From Lytechinus pictus (taxonomy: Eukaryota; Echinodermata; Echinoidea; Temnopleuroida; Toxopneustidae): 64,000 nucleotides of DNA. The notes under the pieces were generated by a model. That model was not told the origin of the DNA and made no database searches. It was given only the letters and a program-made list of their open reading frames with translations. Where the stretch lies: contig NC_087253.1 of the NCBI RefSeq assembly GCF_037042905.1, forward strand, positions 16,289,501-16,353,500, read 5' to 3'. Position numbers and translations under genes: made by a program. Of this stretch, positions 12,101-21,030 are shown piece after piece (the stretch's first letter is position 1; the number at the start of each line of letters is the position of its first letter).

Positions 12101-15100
12101 AATTTAAATTTCTGCGTATTTCGAAAGGGAACGTATTCCTCAAGCGTTTGAATTGTAAAGGATTATTAGTTAAGATTCTTTCTATAACTTGTTAATGCAA
12201 ACATAGAAGTGGTACGCCTGGTAAATGGAAACAACGAAGCTGAAGGAAGAGTCGAGATCAACCTTAACGGAGAATGGGGAACTATCTGTGATGATGGATG
12301 GGATCTGGACAATGCTAATGTTATCTGTAGAATGCTCGATTTCGAGGGTGCTCTCAGCGCCCCTGGGTCAGCTGAATTCGGCCAAGGCTCTGATCCTATC
12401 CAACTCGATGACGTCAGCTGTTCAGGAGATGAACAAACAATTTTGGACTGTTCTCATCGCCCGATTGGTGAACACAATTGTGGTCACAGCGAAGACGCTG
12501 GTGTTGTGTGCATTCCCCAAGGTCATGAAGGTAGGGGTTACTCCATTGAACTTCTCTTAGTATATAGCTTCTAGAAAATACTGCCACTCCCCCGAATGAA
12601 TAACCTAAATTGACAGCGAAAAGGAGGATATAATTAAGCGATAACTATTATATGTATCGTGTTTTTCTTGACATTTTCGAAAATGTAGGGCGAAAGTAGA
12701 AAGTTTGTGTGTACCTCGAACATGGCCGTGATAAGAATAGGTCGGAAGACGTTAGAGTTGGGTCCATCAAAATTGGTAGAGGATATCCTTTAAAAAATTA
12801 TTTAAGACCATCTCCCAATCCCCCCCCCCCCCTTCACCTCGAGAAATAACTTTGAAGTCAACAGCGATCTTGAGATGTATTTACTAATAATAGGTCAGGT
12901 CTTGTGTTTTTTAATTGAAAAGGTAAAGTAAAAAAAAGAAGGCATGTGTCTACTTGGAACAACACCAAAAAGATGCATATTTTCTCAAGTAGAAGGTGCA
13001 TGAATCTTTAAAGGTGATGTTCAATGACACAAATTAGTGAAGGATAAATGGGGAATGTGTTCATGCGGAAAACATTTTTCGTGTATTCAGGACCGAGTAT
13101 GTGGAATAGCCTTCCGAGTAGCCTGAAATCTAGCCAAAGTCTTTCGACTTTTAAACGAACATTCAGAAATTTTCTTCTGAACTCCTATTGATTTGCCCTA
13201 TCCGCCCCCCTCCCCTCTTGGTTTTCGTTTTGGTAGATCTTTTGTGTTAAAGGGATTGACCTTTGAAAGGTCTTGAGGCCTATTGCTAATCCCACCACTT
13301 TCTGTTATTTACTCTATTCATAATGTACCCCTTTGTATTCGTGTTTAAATGTATTTTTAATGTATTTTTTGGATATGTTTTTATGCTATTGTACTAGTAT
13401 GTTTATCAGATTGGGGAAAATAAATGAATCTAAAGAATCTGAAAAGATAATTGATTTATACAGATTAAACTGAATGGAACACATGTATATACATACCCAC
13501 GACTCTAATGGAAAATACAACCCTTTTTCCTTCATACAGTATACGGTATGAAAGAGAAGTCGAAATTGTTGGTATTTCAACACGGGTCCACATCTTGCAT
13601 TCATCCGACTTGGCTTATTTTGTGGTATTATAGTTTGGGATATTCGGAAAGGAAACGTATTTGTCGAGCGTTTGAATCGTACATGAATATTCTCGATCTT
13701 GCTATCACATTTTGCTACCAACATAGAAGTGGTACGACTGGTTAATGGAAACAACGACGCTGAAGGAAGAGTCGAGATCAACGTTGACGGAGAATGGGGA
13801 ACTATCTGTGATGATCTCTGGAGTCTAGAGGATGCTAATGTTATCTGCAGAATGCTCGGTTTTGAGGGAGCTCTCAGCGCACCAGGATCAGCTGAGTTTG
13901 GCCTTGGCTCTGGTCCTATCCAACTCGACGACGTCGGCTGTTCAGGAGACGAGGAAACCATCTTGGACTGCTCTCATCGCCCGATTGGTCAACACAATTG
14001 TGCTCACAGCGAAGACGCTGGGGTTGTGTGCATTCCCCAAGGTAGGCATGGTAGGGGTTATTCTATTAGTATAGCTTTCAAAAGTATACTTCCACTTCTC
14101 CAAAGAAATAACCTAAATTGACAGCGATAATAAGGATACAATAAAGCGATGACTAGTGTCTCGGAGTTTTTTTCGAATACGATTAATCAAGTCGGAAAGT
14201 AGAACGCTTGTGTCTACCTCGAGCATGGCTGTGAAGAGGACAGATCTTCTGAAGACGCTAGATTGTGAGCACTCCACATATTATTGGTATTCTTTTGAAA
14301 GTATAAAATCACCTCTGTCAAATCCCCCCCCCCATAAAGATCATGCTGCGTATCAAAAAGGCAGAGTGCAATTATATACTGTTCATTTTTGTCTCGCCCA
14401 CCAGAGGTGAAGGCGAGACTAAGGGATCCAAATGCCGTCCGTCTGTCACAAACATTATGACAAATATCTCCGCAACCATTAGTCAGTTTTCAACCAAACT
14501 TGGATGGTAGATGTACTTAGAGAACTTGCATGTGATGCTGCAGTCGGAGGTCACATGGTAAGGTCAAATGTAATTTTAAGGTCAACATTAAAGTTTACGT
14601 CCAAGACTTTCTTTTGACACATAACTCCGTAACCGTAAGTCACTTTTCACACAATCTTGGGTTGTAGATATATTTAGCAGACCTGCATATTATGTTTCAG
14701 TCGGAGGTCACAAGGTAAGGTCAAAGGTCATTTTCAGGTCAAAATTAAAGTTTACATGCATGACTCACAACTCAGCAAGGACCGCAACCGCCATTCACCT
14801 TTCACCCGAACTTGGGTTGTTGATTTATCTAATAGACGTGCATGTCATGGTGCAATCAGAGGTCACATGTTGAGGTTCAAGGTCATTTTCAGGTCAACAT
14901 TCAAGTTTACGTGCAAGACTGTCTTATGACACATAACTCCGCAACCGTAATTCACTTTTCACACAAACCCGGGTTGTAGAATAGCAGACATGCATGTTAT
15001 GTTTCAGTCGGAGGTCACATGGTAAGGTCAAAGGTCATTTTCAGGTCAACGTTAAGGTTTACTTGCATGACTATCTTATATGACACACAACTTCGCAACC

Positions 15101-18100
15101 GTTAGTCACTTTTCAAACAAACTTGGATGGTAGATACTTAGACCTAAATGTTATGGTGCAATCGGAGGGCACATGGTAAGGTCAAAGGTCATTTTGAGGT
15201 CAACGTTAAAATTTACGTGCATGATTCTCTTATGACACATAACTCCGCAACCGCAAGTCACTTTTCACACAAACTTGGATTGTAGATGTACTTACGAGAC
15301 CTGCGTGTAATGGTGCAGTCAGAGGTCACATGGTAAGGTCAAATTTTATTTTGAGGTCAACATTAAAGTTTACGTGCAAGACTCTTATGACAAATGTTCT
15401 TCCATCCCAGTTATTTTACAATGAACTTTGGATACGATTCTGTTGCGTGCCATCGCAAATCACGATATTTCTGATAACTAGACACAACATCGCTTATGCG
15501 TCGTTTATGTTGGTTATCTCATAAGCCGAAAAGACATACTCATATTGATATACATTCATTCATTTTTTCATACAAAAGTAGTTAAAATAACATTAGGCCT
15601 ACCACGAATACTGTCGAACATTTGTCATGTGAAACCGTATAATTCAATATTTTAACTATAATAAACTCTCCACTGTTTTCTGAGGAGAACAGGATTGCGA
15701 TTATGGCTCTGTTGGGGCCGAAGTTGGCCGCAACCATTCACTCATCAAGGGCGACAAGAGGACAGATGAGAGCGAAGGGACAGGCAGATGTGTTGTGTAG
15801 TGTTTATTAATCATAAACAGAAGAAAAAACGGAAAAACGGGACAACCCCCTAGTATAATAAGGTCCCAGAAATATATGTCTCCTGGTCAGCTGCGCCCAT
15901 GGTCAGCAGCCATGAACACTCAACAGCCTCTATATCAGCGGCTGGTAAATAACAACTGCAAACCTACAGTCAAAAGCTAATGTGCAGCTTCTAAAAGGGT
16001 CAACAAGCCGCGACGACTTCGTTTTGAGTTGTGCACGGGATAATGTCACTGCCCAGCTACCGGGCCTTGCCTAATATATCTCCGCATTTAGATATTAATG
16101 ACGTCACACTCTAATGCATCAAAATATGATATGCGAGTGAATATTAATTTAAATCGACATTAATGTGTAATATATATATGCATATTTATATTCATGCATC
16201 TATGTCCAACAATTGTATCATAATACATGTTTTTAAAAATAATAAAGGGGAGGACTATTTTTCCTCGGCGGGATGACACTAGACCCACGTGACCCAAAAG
16301 TGATTAGGTTTCACGGTCTGTGACAAAATTTTAGCACACCCGAATTGGCCGTAGGGTGGTCTAAAATAGATAAATCAAACCAAAAAAATAAGAAATTAGT
16401 TTGGTCACTACAGCTCTTTTTCTGTTTAAAATTAAATGAATTTCATTTAATTTCTCTAGATTCGACGGAATGTCTAGTGTATATACATATGGCTCTGTAA
16501 GAAAGTTCCCATTCTTCACACGACATGACGAGAGAGGTCGAAATGGTTGGTCTTTCAACACATGTCCAATTGTCCATAATTCTGCACTCATCCTGTATGT
16601 GTATTCTACATTATTGTCATTTCTGCGTATTTCGAAAGGGAACGTATTCCTCAAGCGTTTGAATTGTAAAGGATTAATAGTTAAGATTCTTTCTATAACT
16701 TTTTAATGCAGATATAGAAGTGGTACGCCTGGCTGATGGAAACAACGAAGCTGAAGGAAGAGTCGAGATCAACCTTGACGGAGAATGGGGAACTATCTGT
16801 GATGATGGATGGGATCTGGACAATGCTAATGTTATCTGCAGAATGCTCGATTTCCAGGGAGCTCTCAGCGCCCCTGGGTCAGCTGAATTCGGCCAAGGCT
16901 CTGGTCCTATCCAACTCGATGACGTCAGCTGTTCAGGAAATGAAGAGACAATATTGGACTGTTCCCATCGCCCGATTGGTGAACACAATTGTGGTCACGG
17001 CGAAGACGCTGGAGTTGTGTGCGTTCAACAAGGTAGGAGATACTTTATTTAAATTATTCAACAATATCGTCTATAAAATATTAAATAATACCCCTCCATA
17101 ACCCCTCCCCCCAATCGATAACGTAAATTTACAACATTGATGAGGATGTAATTAAGCGATTACCAGTGTCTCATTATTTTCTTGTCAAATGCGAGGAGCT
17201 AAGGCGGAATGTAAAAAGTTTCTGTCTATTTGGATCCCTCCGTAAGAAGGATATATTTTCTCTCGTAGAATTGGAGAAATATGAAAGGGTTTTCAATGGC
17301 AGAAAAACGCAAGGTTGTGGAGGGGACTGAGCTCATGACAAAGACGTCATTTTCTGTTTGAGTTACTGCATGACGAAAGAGGTCGAAATGGTTCGTCATT
17401 CACCAAATGTCCACTGTCTTAAACTTATCCTATATTATTTGTTTTGCATTATTTTAATTTTGCGTATTTCGAAAGGGAACATATTTATCGTGCGTTTAAA
17501 TTGTAAATAGTTAAGATTCTTTTCTATAACTCTTTAATACAAACACAGAAGTTGTACGCCTGGTTGATGGAAACAACAATGCTAAAGGAAGAGTCGAGAT
17601 CAACGTTAATGGAGAATGGGGAACTATCTGTGATGACCAATGGGATCTGGACAATGCTGATGTTATCTGCAGAATGCTCAATTTCGAGGGAGCTCTCAGC
17701 GCCCCAGGATCAGCTCAATTCGGCCAAGGTTCTGGTCCTATCCAACTCGATGACGTCAGCTGTTCAGGAGATGAACCGACAATCTTTGACTGTTCTCATC
17801 GCCCGATTGGTGAACACAATTGTCTTCACATAGAAGACGCTGGGGTTGTGTGCATTCCCAAAGGTAGGGCTTACTCCGTTGTACTTCTCTAAGTATAGCC
17901 TCTAGAACATACTACCACCCTCCCAAATAAATAGCCTAAATCCACAGAAATTAGGAGGAATGAAGCGATAACTAATATGTATCATGTCTTTGTTGACGAT
18001 TTTGAAAATGTAAAGTGGTAGTAGAAAGTTTGTATCTACCTCGAACATGGCCCTGATAAGGACAGGTAAAGAAGACTTTAGAGTTGAGTGCATTACACAT

Positions 18101-20517
18101 CAATGGTAGATGATATCCTATTTAAATTCTTAGACCATTTCCAATCCCCCCCCCCCCTTCCATCACCTTCAGAAATAACTTTGAAGTCAACAGCGCTCTT
18201 TAGAATATATGAACTAATAATAGGTCAGGACTTGTTTTTGTAATTGAAGAGGTGAAGCAGAATGCAGAAGATTTGTGTCTACTTGGAAGAAGACCTTAGA
18301 GGGGCATATCTTATTTAGTAGGAGGTGCACGAACCTTTGAAGATGCTGTTCAACGGCACAGGGATCAATGGGGAATAAGCTCATGACGAAAACGTTGTTT
18401 CTGTTTGAGTTTGAATTTTAATTAATTTATACAGATTCAATCGAATGGTTATAACATGGATATACATATTTATGATTCTAAAGGAAACTACATCCTTTTC
18501 ACCTTCATACAATTTGTAAGAGAGGTCGGAATCAGTGGCGTACAAATGGGAGGGGGGACTCTAGCCCCACCCCCCCCCCCCCCAAAAAAAAAAAAAAAAA
18601 TGGTGATATGTATTATTTTCTGAATATTATGTCCAAATCTATCACAAAATTTTGTAATAAAAATGTCAAAAATTTTGCTCGATTGCTCCGCTCGCTCGCA
18701 AGAAAATGAAGAAGTAATATAGAATAGACAACACATGGTTCTATTGATATCAATTTTAAATACCATCACAGAAGTGGTACGTCTAGCCAATGGAAACAAC
18801 GAAGCTGAAGGAAGAGTCGAGATCAACGTTAATGGAGAATGGGGAACTATCTGTGATGATGGATGGGATCTGGACAATGCTAATGTTATCTGCAGAATGC
18901 TCGATTTCCAGGGAGCTCTCAGCGCCCCTGGGTCGGCTGAATTCGGCCAAGGCTCTGGTCCTATCCAACTCGATGACGTCAGCTGTTCAGGAGATGAACA
19001 GACAATCTTGGACTGTTCTCATCGCCCGATTGGTGAACACAATTGTGGTCACGGCGAAGACGCTGGAGTTGTGTGCGATCAACAAGGTAGGAGATACTTT
19101 ATTTAAATTAAACCAAAATAAGAGAGAGAGAGAGAGAACCATAGGAAGAAGAACGACAGAACATAAAAGAAAAAAAGAAAGAATGAACAAGAAAAATAAA
19201 GACACACACTATCAGTTTGCCTATCCCCTCCCCCAGAAAAATCAAGGTCTCGATTGTGACAAGGTTAATTTAAGGAAATTAAGGTTATACAATTACGGAA
19301 ATTATCTGGGATGCTGTTAAATAACTTAGTCCCCCTTTAGAAAAATGTGCGTTTGCAATAATAAGTTCTGGGTTTTGGGAGACACAAATGATTACTTGGG
19401 AGATGGTAAGGTCTTGAAGGTGTAAAGTATATGTTTTGTTAGATAATTTAGAGCCAAATAATGAAGGATCGTACATCATTATTTAATGTGAAAGTTTTGC
19501 CTCGATTTCAGGGTTTGCCATTCCTTTATTTTATGAATGGAATCGATAGAAAAATGTGACCGAGTAATAATATTGAGGATAGTTCTACCAGCTCTATTTT
19601 GCTACTTTTGAAGCTGATTTGTATATCCCGAAAAATGGGATATGCATTGATATGAAGGAAGTGGTTAAAAATGCCGGAAACTAAAAGCAGATTACTTGCT
19701 TCGATGATATTCCACGTTTCTGGTCTCAGTAGAGAAATGAAAGGCCAGAGAGGGCCATGTTTCCATTCTTAAAGGTCAAGTCCATCCCGGAAAAATGATT
19801 TGAATCAAAAGAGAATAATCAAACAAGCACAACGCTAAAGGTGTCATCAAAAGCGGGGTCTAAGAGGACGGGTGTTCGTGTTTTGGAGTAGAACAGGGCA
19901 GCACCCAATTTTGGCTCAACCCTCAACTTTCAAAACCATTCCGATGGCCTAGAAGTAGTAACAGCCGCAGTAGTAGTAGTAGTGATGGTACTAGTAGTAG
20001 TAGTAGTATTAGTATTAGTAGTAGTATTAGTAGTAGTAGAAGTAGTAGTAGTAGTAGTAGTAATAGTAGTAATAGTAGTAGTAGTAGTAGTAATAGTAGT
20101 AGTATAGTAGTAGTAGTAGTAGCAGCAGTAGATGTCTAATAGGGTAATAATTGCAAATGTATTTTCTCACATTGTTTTCTCTTTCACGATACCTTTACAA
20201 AAGATGTACGACTGGTTAATGGGAACAACGCGAGTGAAGGAAGGGTCGAGGTCTACCATGAAGGGCAGTGGGGTACTGTCTGTGACGATAGATGGGGTCT
20301 GGCCACTGCTGGCGTGGTCTGTAGAATGCTTGGTTTCCCGGGTGCGTCTAGTGCTCCTATAAATGCTCATTTTGGGCAGGGCAGCGGTGCAATCTTCCTG
20401 GACGATACCGTCTGTTCAGGAGATGAATCAACCATCTGGGCCTGCCAACATTCAGACGTTGGTCTTCACAACTGTAGCCATCGCGAAGATGCTGGAGTCG
20501 TTTGTACTACCCCCTAG
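2854..20517 (+). CDS. Multi-SRCR-domain scavenger receptor gene, 3' part (12 SRCR exons)
   Basis: Twelve exons on the plus strand each encode one SRCR domain. Exons 1-11 start with AG|AA GTG GTA CG and end with CAAG|GT or GAAG|GT, so all are class 1-1 and can be joined or skipped without losing frame; exon 12 ends in TAG. Each domain has six cysteines (in CDD, ICRM, TC/SCSG, LDCS, HNC, VVC) and lacks the LGC cysteine of group B, which fits group A. The family mediates extracellular ligand or microbe binding, and large SRCR families are known from sea urchin immune cells. No transmembrane segment follows the last domain, so this isoform would be secreted. Joined exons give about 1,268 residues with no linkers. 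The 5' end is not visible. Intergenic breaks within the array cannot be excluded without transcripts. Confidence 0.8.
3673..4088 (+). mobile_element. 3' fragment of a non-LTR retrotransposon (copy 1 of 3)
   Basis: The conceptual product contains [19 protein letters not shown] and a following [10 protein letters not shown] segment, the C-terminal signature seen at the end of many CR1/L2/Jockey-type reverse-transcriptase ORFs. A poly-C interrupted 3'UTR and an AATAAATAAATC-rich tail follow. Only the last ~50 codons remain. The same fragment recurs at 9535 and 13024, so it was inserted before the SRCR block was duplicated. Confidence 0.65.
4095..6359 (-). mobile_element. 5'-truncated non-LTR retrotransposon with intact reverse-transcriptase ORF
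   Basis: The minus-strand ORF (stop at 4362, open to 6386) encodes a reverse transcriptase. It has the FLDLRKAFD motif near residue 313, [12 protein letters not shown] near 372, and the catalytic YADD at 404-407, then a C-terminal [14 protein letters not shown] segment. The endonuclease domain is missing. The first ~10 codons of the ORF are host sequence read through the 5' junction, so the annotated Met is not native. The 3' end is a run of AAAT repeats, as in CR1/L2/Jockey-group elements. The 6-bp target-site duplication AAAGAT lies at 4089-4094 and 6360-6365. The uninterrupted site survives in the paralogous introns near 9955 and 13446. The open frame suggests a young insertion. Exact clade not determined. 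Confidence 0.9.
6653..6967 (+). CDS. SRCR exon 2 (LWSLED type)
   Basis: 315-nt class 1-1 exon between ..CAACACAG|AAGTGG and CAACAAG|GTAGGAG. It encodes [30 protein letters not shown] and six cysteines. It is base-for-base the same, as far as I can read, as exon 5 at 10247, its tandem-duplicate partner. Confidence 0.85.
7494..7808 (+). CDS. SRCR exon 3 (LWSLED type)
   Basis: 315-nt class 1-1 exon with acceptor ..CCAACACAG and donor CAACAAG|GTAGGA. It differs from exon 2 mainly by NVDGEW for NVNGEW, ASVIC for ANVIC and CLQQ for CTQQ. Its duplicate is exon 6 at 11091. Confidence 0.85.
8219..8325 (+). mobile_element. 107-bp SINE tail inserted in block copy 1
   Basis: The insert runs from AGCCGGGGTAATAATAATAG to an ATT microsatellite and is absent from the paralogous intron near 11810, where the flanks join directly. 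The repeated flank is about 10 bp (ATTATTGTAA), blurred by the ATT tail. The same core, AGCAGGGCCCGCTGGGAGAA, recurs on the opposite strand at 26289-26376. The start also matches the end of the tRNA-derived SINE at 52.5 kb, so this is a 5'-truncated SINE. Confidence 0.75.
8404..8443 (+). pseudogene. Relic SRCR exon acceptor (exon body deleted)
   Basis: The intron end ATACCAACATAG|AAG, identical in form to the acceptor of real SRCR exons, is followed not by the exon body but by GGGATTGC and then GTGGGCGAGACACAACATCG. The last part matches sequence downstream of the satellite that follows SRCR exon 8, near 15480. The simplest reading is that an exon-8-like SRCR exon and its downstream satellite were deleted here before the block duplicated; the same relic lies at 11894-11933. 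Confidence 0.6.
8717..9040 (+). CDS. SRCR exon 4 (GWDLDN type)
   Basis: Class 1-1 exon, acceptor ..AAACATAG. It encodes [28 protein letters not shown] and six cysteines. As in exon 1, the donor is either GAAG|GTAGGG (9040) or CAAG|GTCATG nine bases earlier. Exon 7 is its duplicate and differs by a single silent change that I can see (ATCTTGG versus ATTTTGG). Confidence 0.85.
9535..9956 (+). mobile_element. 3' fragment of a non-LTR retrotransposon (copy 2 of 3)
   Basis: Same fragment as at 3673, with the [15 protein letters not shown] signature. A base change turns the original stop (TAT TGA) into TAT TCA, extending the frame. Its 3' tail runs into the undisturbed AAAAAGATAATTG site that the larger element interrupts in copy 1. 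Confidence 0.65.
10247..10561 (+). CDS. SRCR exon 5 (duplicate of exon 2)
   Basis: 315-nt class 1-1 exon encoding [16 protein letters not shown] with six cysteines. It lies at a constant offset of 3594 bases from exon 2 and looks identical to it. The flanking introns are also near-identical apart from C-run lengths, so the duplication is recent or the copies are kept alike by gene conversion. Confidence 0.85.
11091..11405 (+). CDS. SRCR exon 6 (duplicate of exon 3)
   Basis: 315-nt class 1-1 exon with the ASVICRM and CLQQ variants that identify it as the partner of exon 3, offset 3597. Six cysteines are preserved. Donor CAACAAG|GTAGGA. Confidence 0.85.
11894..11933 (+). pseudogene. Relic SRCR exon acceptor (second copy)
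   Basis: This is the same ATACCAACATAG|AAGGGATTGC footprint as at 8404, in block copy 2 at an offset of 3490. The lost exon therefore predates the block duplication. Confidence 0.55.
12207..12530 (+). CDS. SRCR exon 7 (duplicate of exon 4)
   Basis: Class 1-1 exon with [12 protein letters not shown] and six cysteines, the same alternative donors as exons 1 and 4, and offset 3490 from exon 4. The offset is 107 less than for exon 6 because this copy lacks the SINE tail. Confidence 0.85.
13024..13446 (+). mobile_element. 3' fragment of a non-LTR retrotransposon (copy 3 of 3)
   Basis: This is a more diverged copy of the fragment at 3673, with [15 protein letters not shown]-type coding and an AATAAATGAATC tail. 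Substitutions are noticeably denser here than between copies 1 and 2. It ends at AAAAGATAATTGATTTATAC, a third empty version of the retrotransposon target. Confidence 0.6.
13727..14041 (+). CDS. SRCR exon 8 (LWSLED/RPIG hybrid type)
   Basis: 315-nt class 1-1 exon. The N-terminal half carries [16 protein letters not shown] as in exons 2-3, and the C-terminal half carries the DCSHRPIG and CIPQG of the GWDLDN type. Distinctive residues are NNDAEG, EFGLGSG, DVGCSG and HNCAHS. Six cysteines are kept. The donor CAAG|GTAGGC is used here; a second in-frame GT nine bases on is possible. It looks like a conversion mosaic or an intermediate ancestor. Confidence 0.85.
14393..15480. repeat. ~150-bp satellite, about 6 copies, with GTCTCGCCCACC leader
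   Basis: A leader reading GTCTCGCCCACCAGAGGTGA is followed by about six copies of a ~150-bp unit. Each unit contains GACACATAACTCCGCAACCG, CTTTTCACACAAACTTGG, GGTCACATGGTAAGGTCAAA and GGTCAACATTAAAGTTTACG. Copies of the CATAACTCCG word fall near 14630, 14768, 14940, 15087 and 15238. In the paralogous introns only GTGGGCGAGACACAACATCG remains, the reverse complement of the leader joined to the right flank. Confidence 0.75.
15657..16530. other. Intron segment of unknown origin; candidate solo LTR at 15710-16211
   Basis: This segment lies between sequence shared with the paralogous intron (ending near 15656) and the usual pre-exon intron (from about 16530). It has no counterpart in the other SRCR introns. 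A stretch beginning TGTTGGGGCC (15710) and ending GTCCAACA (16211) has the TG..CA inverted ends of an LTR and is about 500 bp long. However, the five flanking bases on the two sides do not match, so the LTR call is weak. Confidence 0.3.
16718..17032 (+). CDS. SRCR exon 9 (GWDLDN type)
   Basis: 315-nt class 1-1 exon, acceptor ..GATATAG|AAGTGG, donor CAACAAG|GTAGGA. It starts VVRLADGNN rather than VNGNN and has the GWDLDN core, [16 protein letters not shown] and [12 protein letters not shown]. Six cysteines are present. The upstream intron matches that of exons 4 and 7, so this is their closest outgroup. Confidence 0.85.
17549..17863 (+). CDS. SRCR exon 10 (QWDLDN type)
   Basis: 315-nt class 1-1 exon, acceptor ..AAACACAG, donor CCAAAG|GTAGGG. 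It encodes [45 protein letters not shown] and [17 protein letters not shown]. It is the most diverged of the first eleven domains but keeps all six cysteines and the reading phase. Confidence 0.85.
18772..19086 (+). CDS. SRCR exon 11 (GWDLDN type)
   Basis: 315-nt class 1-1 exon after ..ACCATCACAG. It has VVRLANGNN, the GWDLDN core, [12 protein letters not shown] and six cysteines, with donor CAACAAG|GTAGGA. Its upstream intron differs from the others and contains a C-run/A-run and GCTCGCTCGC-type repeat fragment at 18530-18710. Confidence 0.85.
19963..20135. repeat. AGT/TAG trinucleotide microsatellite
   Basis: Imperfect AGT repeat with ATT, GAT and GCA interruptions, in the intron directly before the last SRCR exon. 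Confidence 0.9.
20204..20517 (+). CDS. SRCR exon 12, diverged terminal exon with stop
   Basis: After acceptor ..ACAAAAG, two bases complete a codon and the exon reads [17 protein letters not shown] through to CTTP and TAG. The fold is the same ([26 protein letters not shown], six cysteines), but about a third of the residues differ from the other domains and the third-base choices are G/C-richer. It therefore escaped the homogenisation seen in exons 1-11. An NAS sequon and an NCS sequon are present. No membrane segment or tail follows before the stop. Confidence 0.85.
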
Positions 20518-21030
20518 TGCTGATCAGAATCATACCGCAAACCACCGTGTCACGTGACGTTATTTTGACCATTCAGTGATTAGCACCTGAAAGGCCTATG
20601 AGGTCTACACTAGGCCTAGCCTAAATAAGAAAACGTTTTTGAAATCTAATAACCTTTTTTTTTTTTCATTATTAGGGTCAGGTAGCCAGTATCACTATTA
20701 TTCACTTTTGTATTCTTATATGGTGTGGGTAAATCTTATTTCAAGGTCTAATATTTCTGTAGATTATAGTCATCTTCGTTCGTATTTTACATGTCTTATA
20801 TAAAACCAGTCAACTCAAATTTTTGCAATGCCTTGGTACACGACAGAGCCTCTTTAATTGAAAACTTTAACAAATGACAATTAGAACAATTTTTCGTAAA
20901 GATTTCGGGGCTGTTTGAAGGAGGAAAAATGTTTTCAATATATTCATGACTTTTTGACCGACTGTACATAAGGAATTCCTAGCTAGCGCTAAGTCAGAAC
21001 GCTAAATAAAGCATATTTCAAATTAAATTT
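20518..21030 (+). other. Probable 3'UTR of SRCR gene with AATAAA at 21005
   Basis: No ORF continues after the TAG. The first canonical AATAAA on the plus strand downstream lies at 21005-21010, about 490 bases after the stop, a normal 3'UTR length. Inferred only; no cleavage-site evidence. Confidence 0.4.

Noticed and set aside
14460-15390. CRISPR-like regular repeat array (also 530-1000 and 45.0-46.1 kb)
   Set aside because: The units are contiguous, degenerate tandem repeats without unique spacers, in a eukaryotic genome.
15710-16211. Definite LTR retrotransposon
   Set aside because: Only TG..CA ends of suitable length support it. There is no matching target duplication, no primer-binding site and no pol sequence, so it is kept only as a weak candidate.
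16674-16988. Antisense ORFs across SRCR exons (also at 2829, 13386, 18488 and 18783)
   Set aside because: They mirror the conserved SRCR exons on the opposite strand; the plus-strand frame has the domain, cysteines and splice sites.
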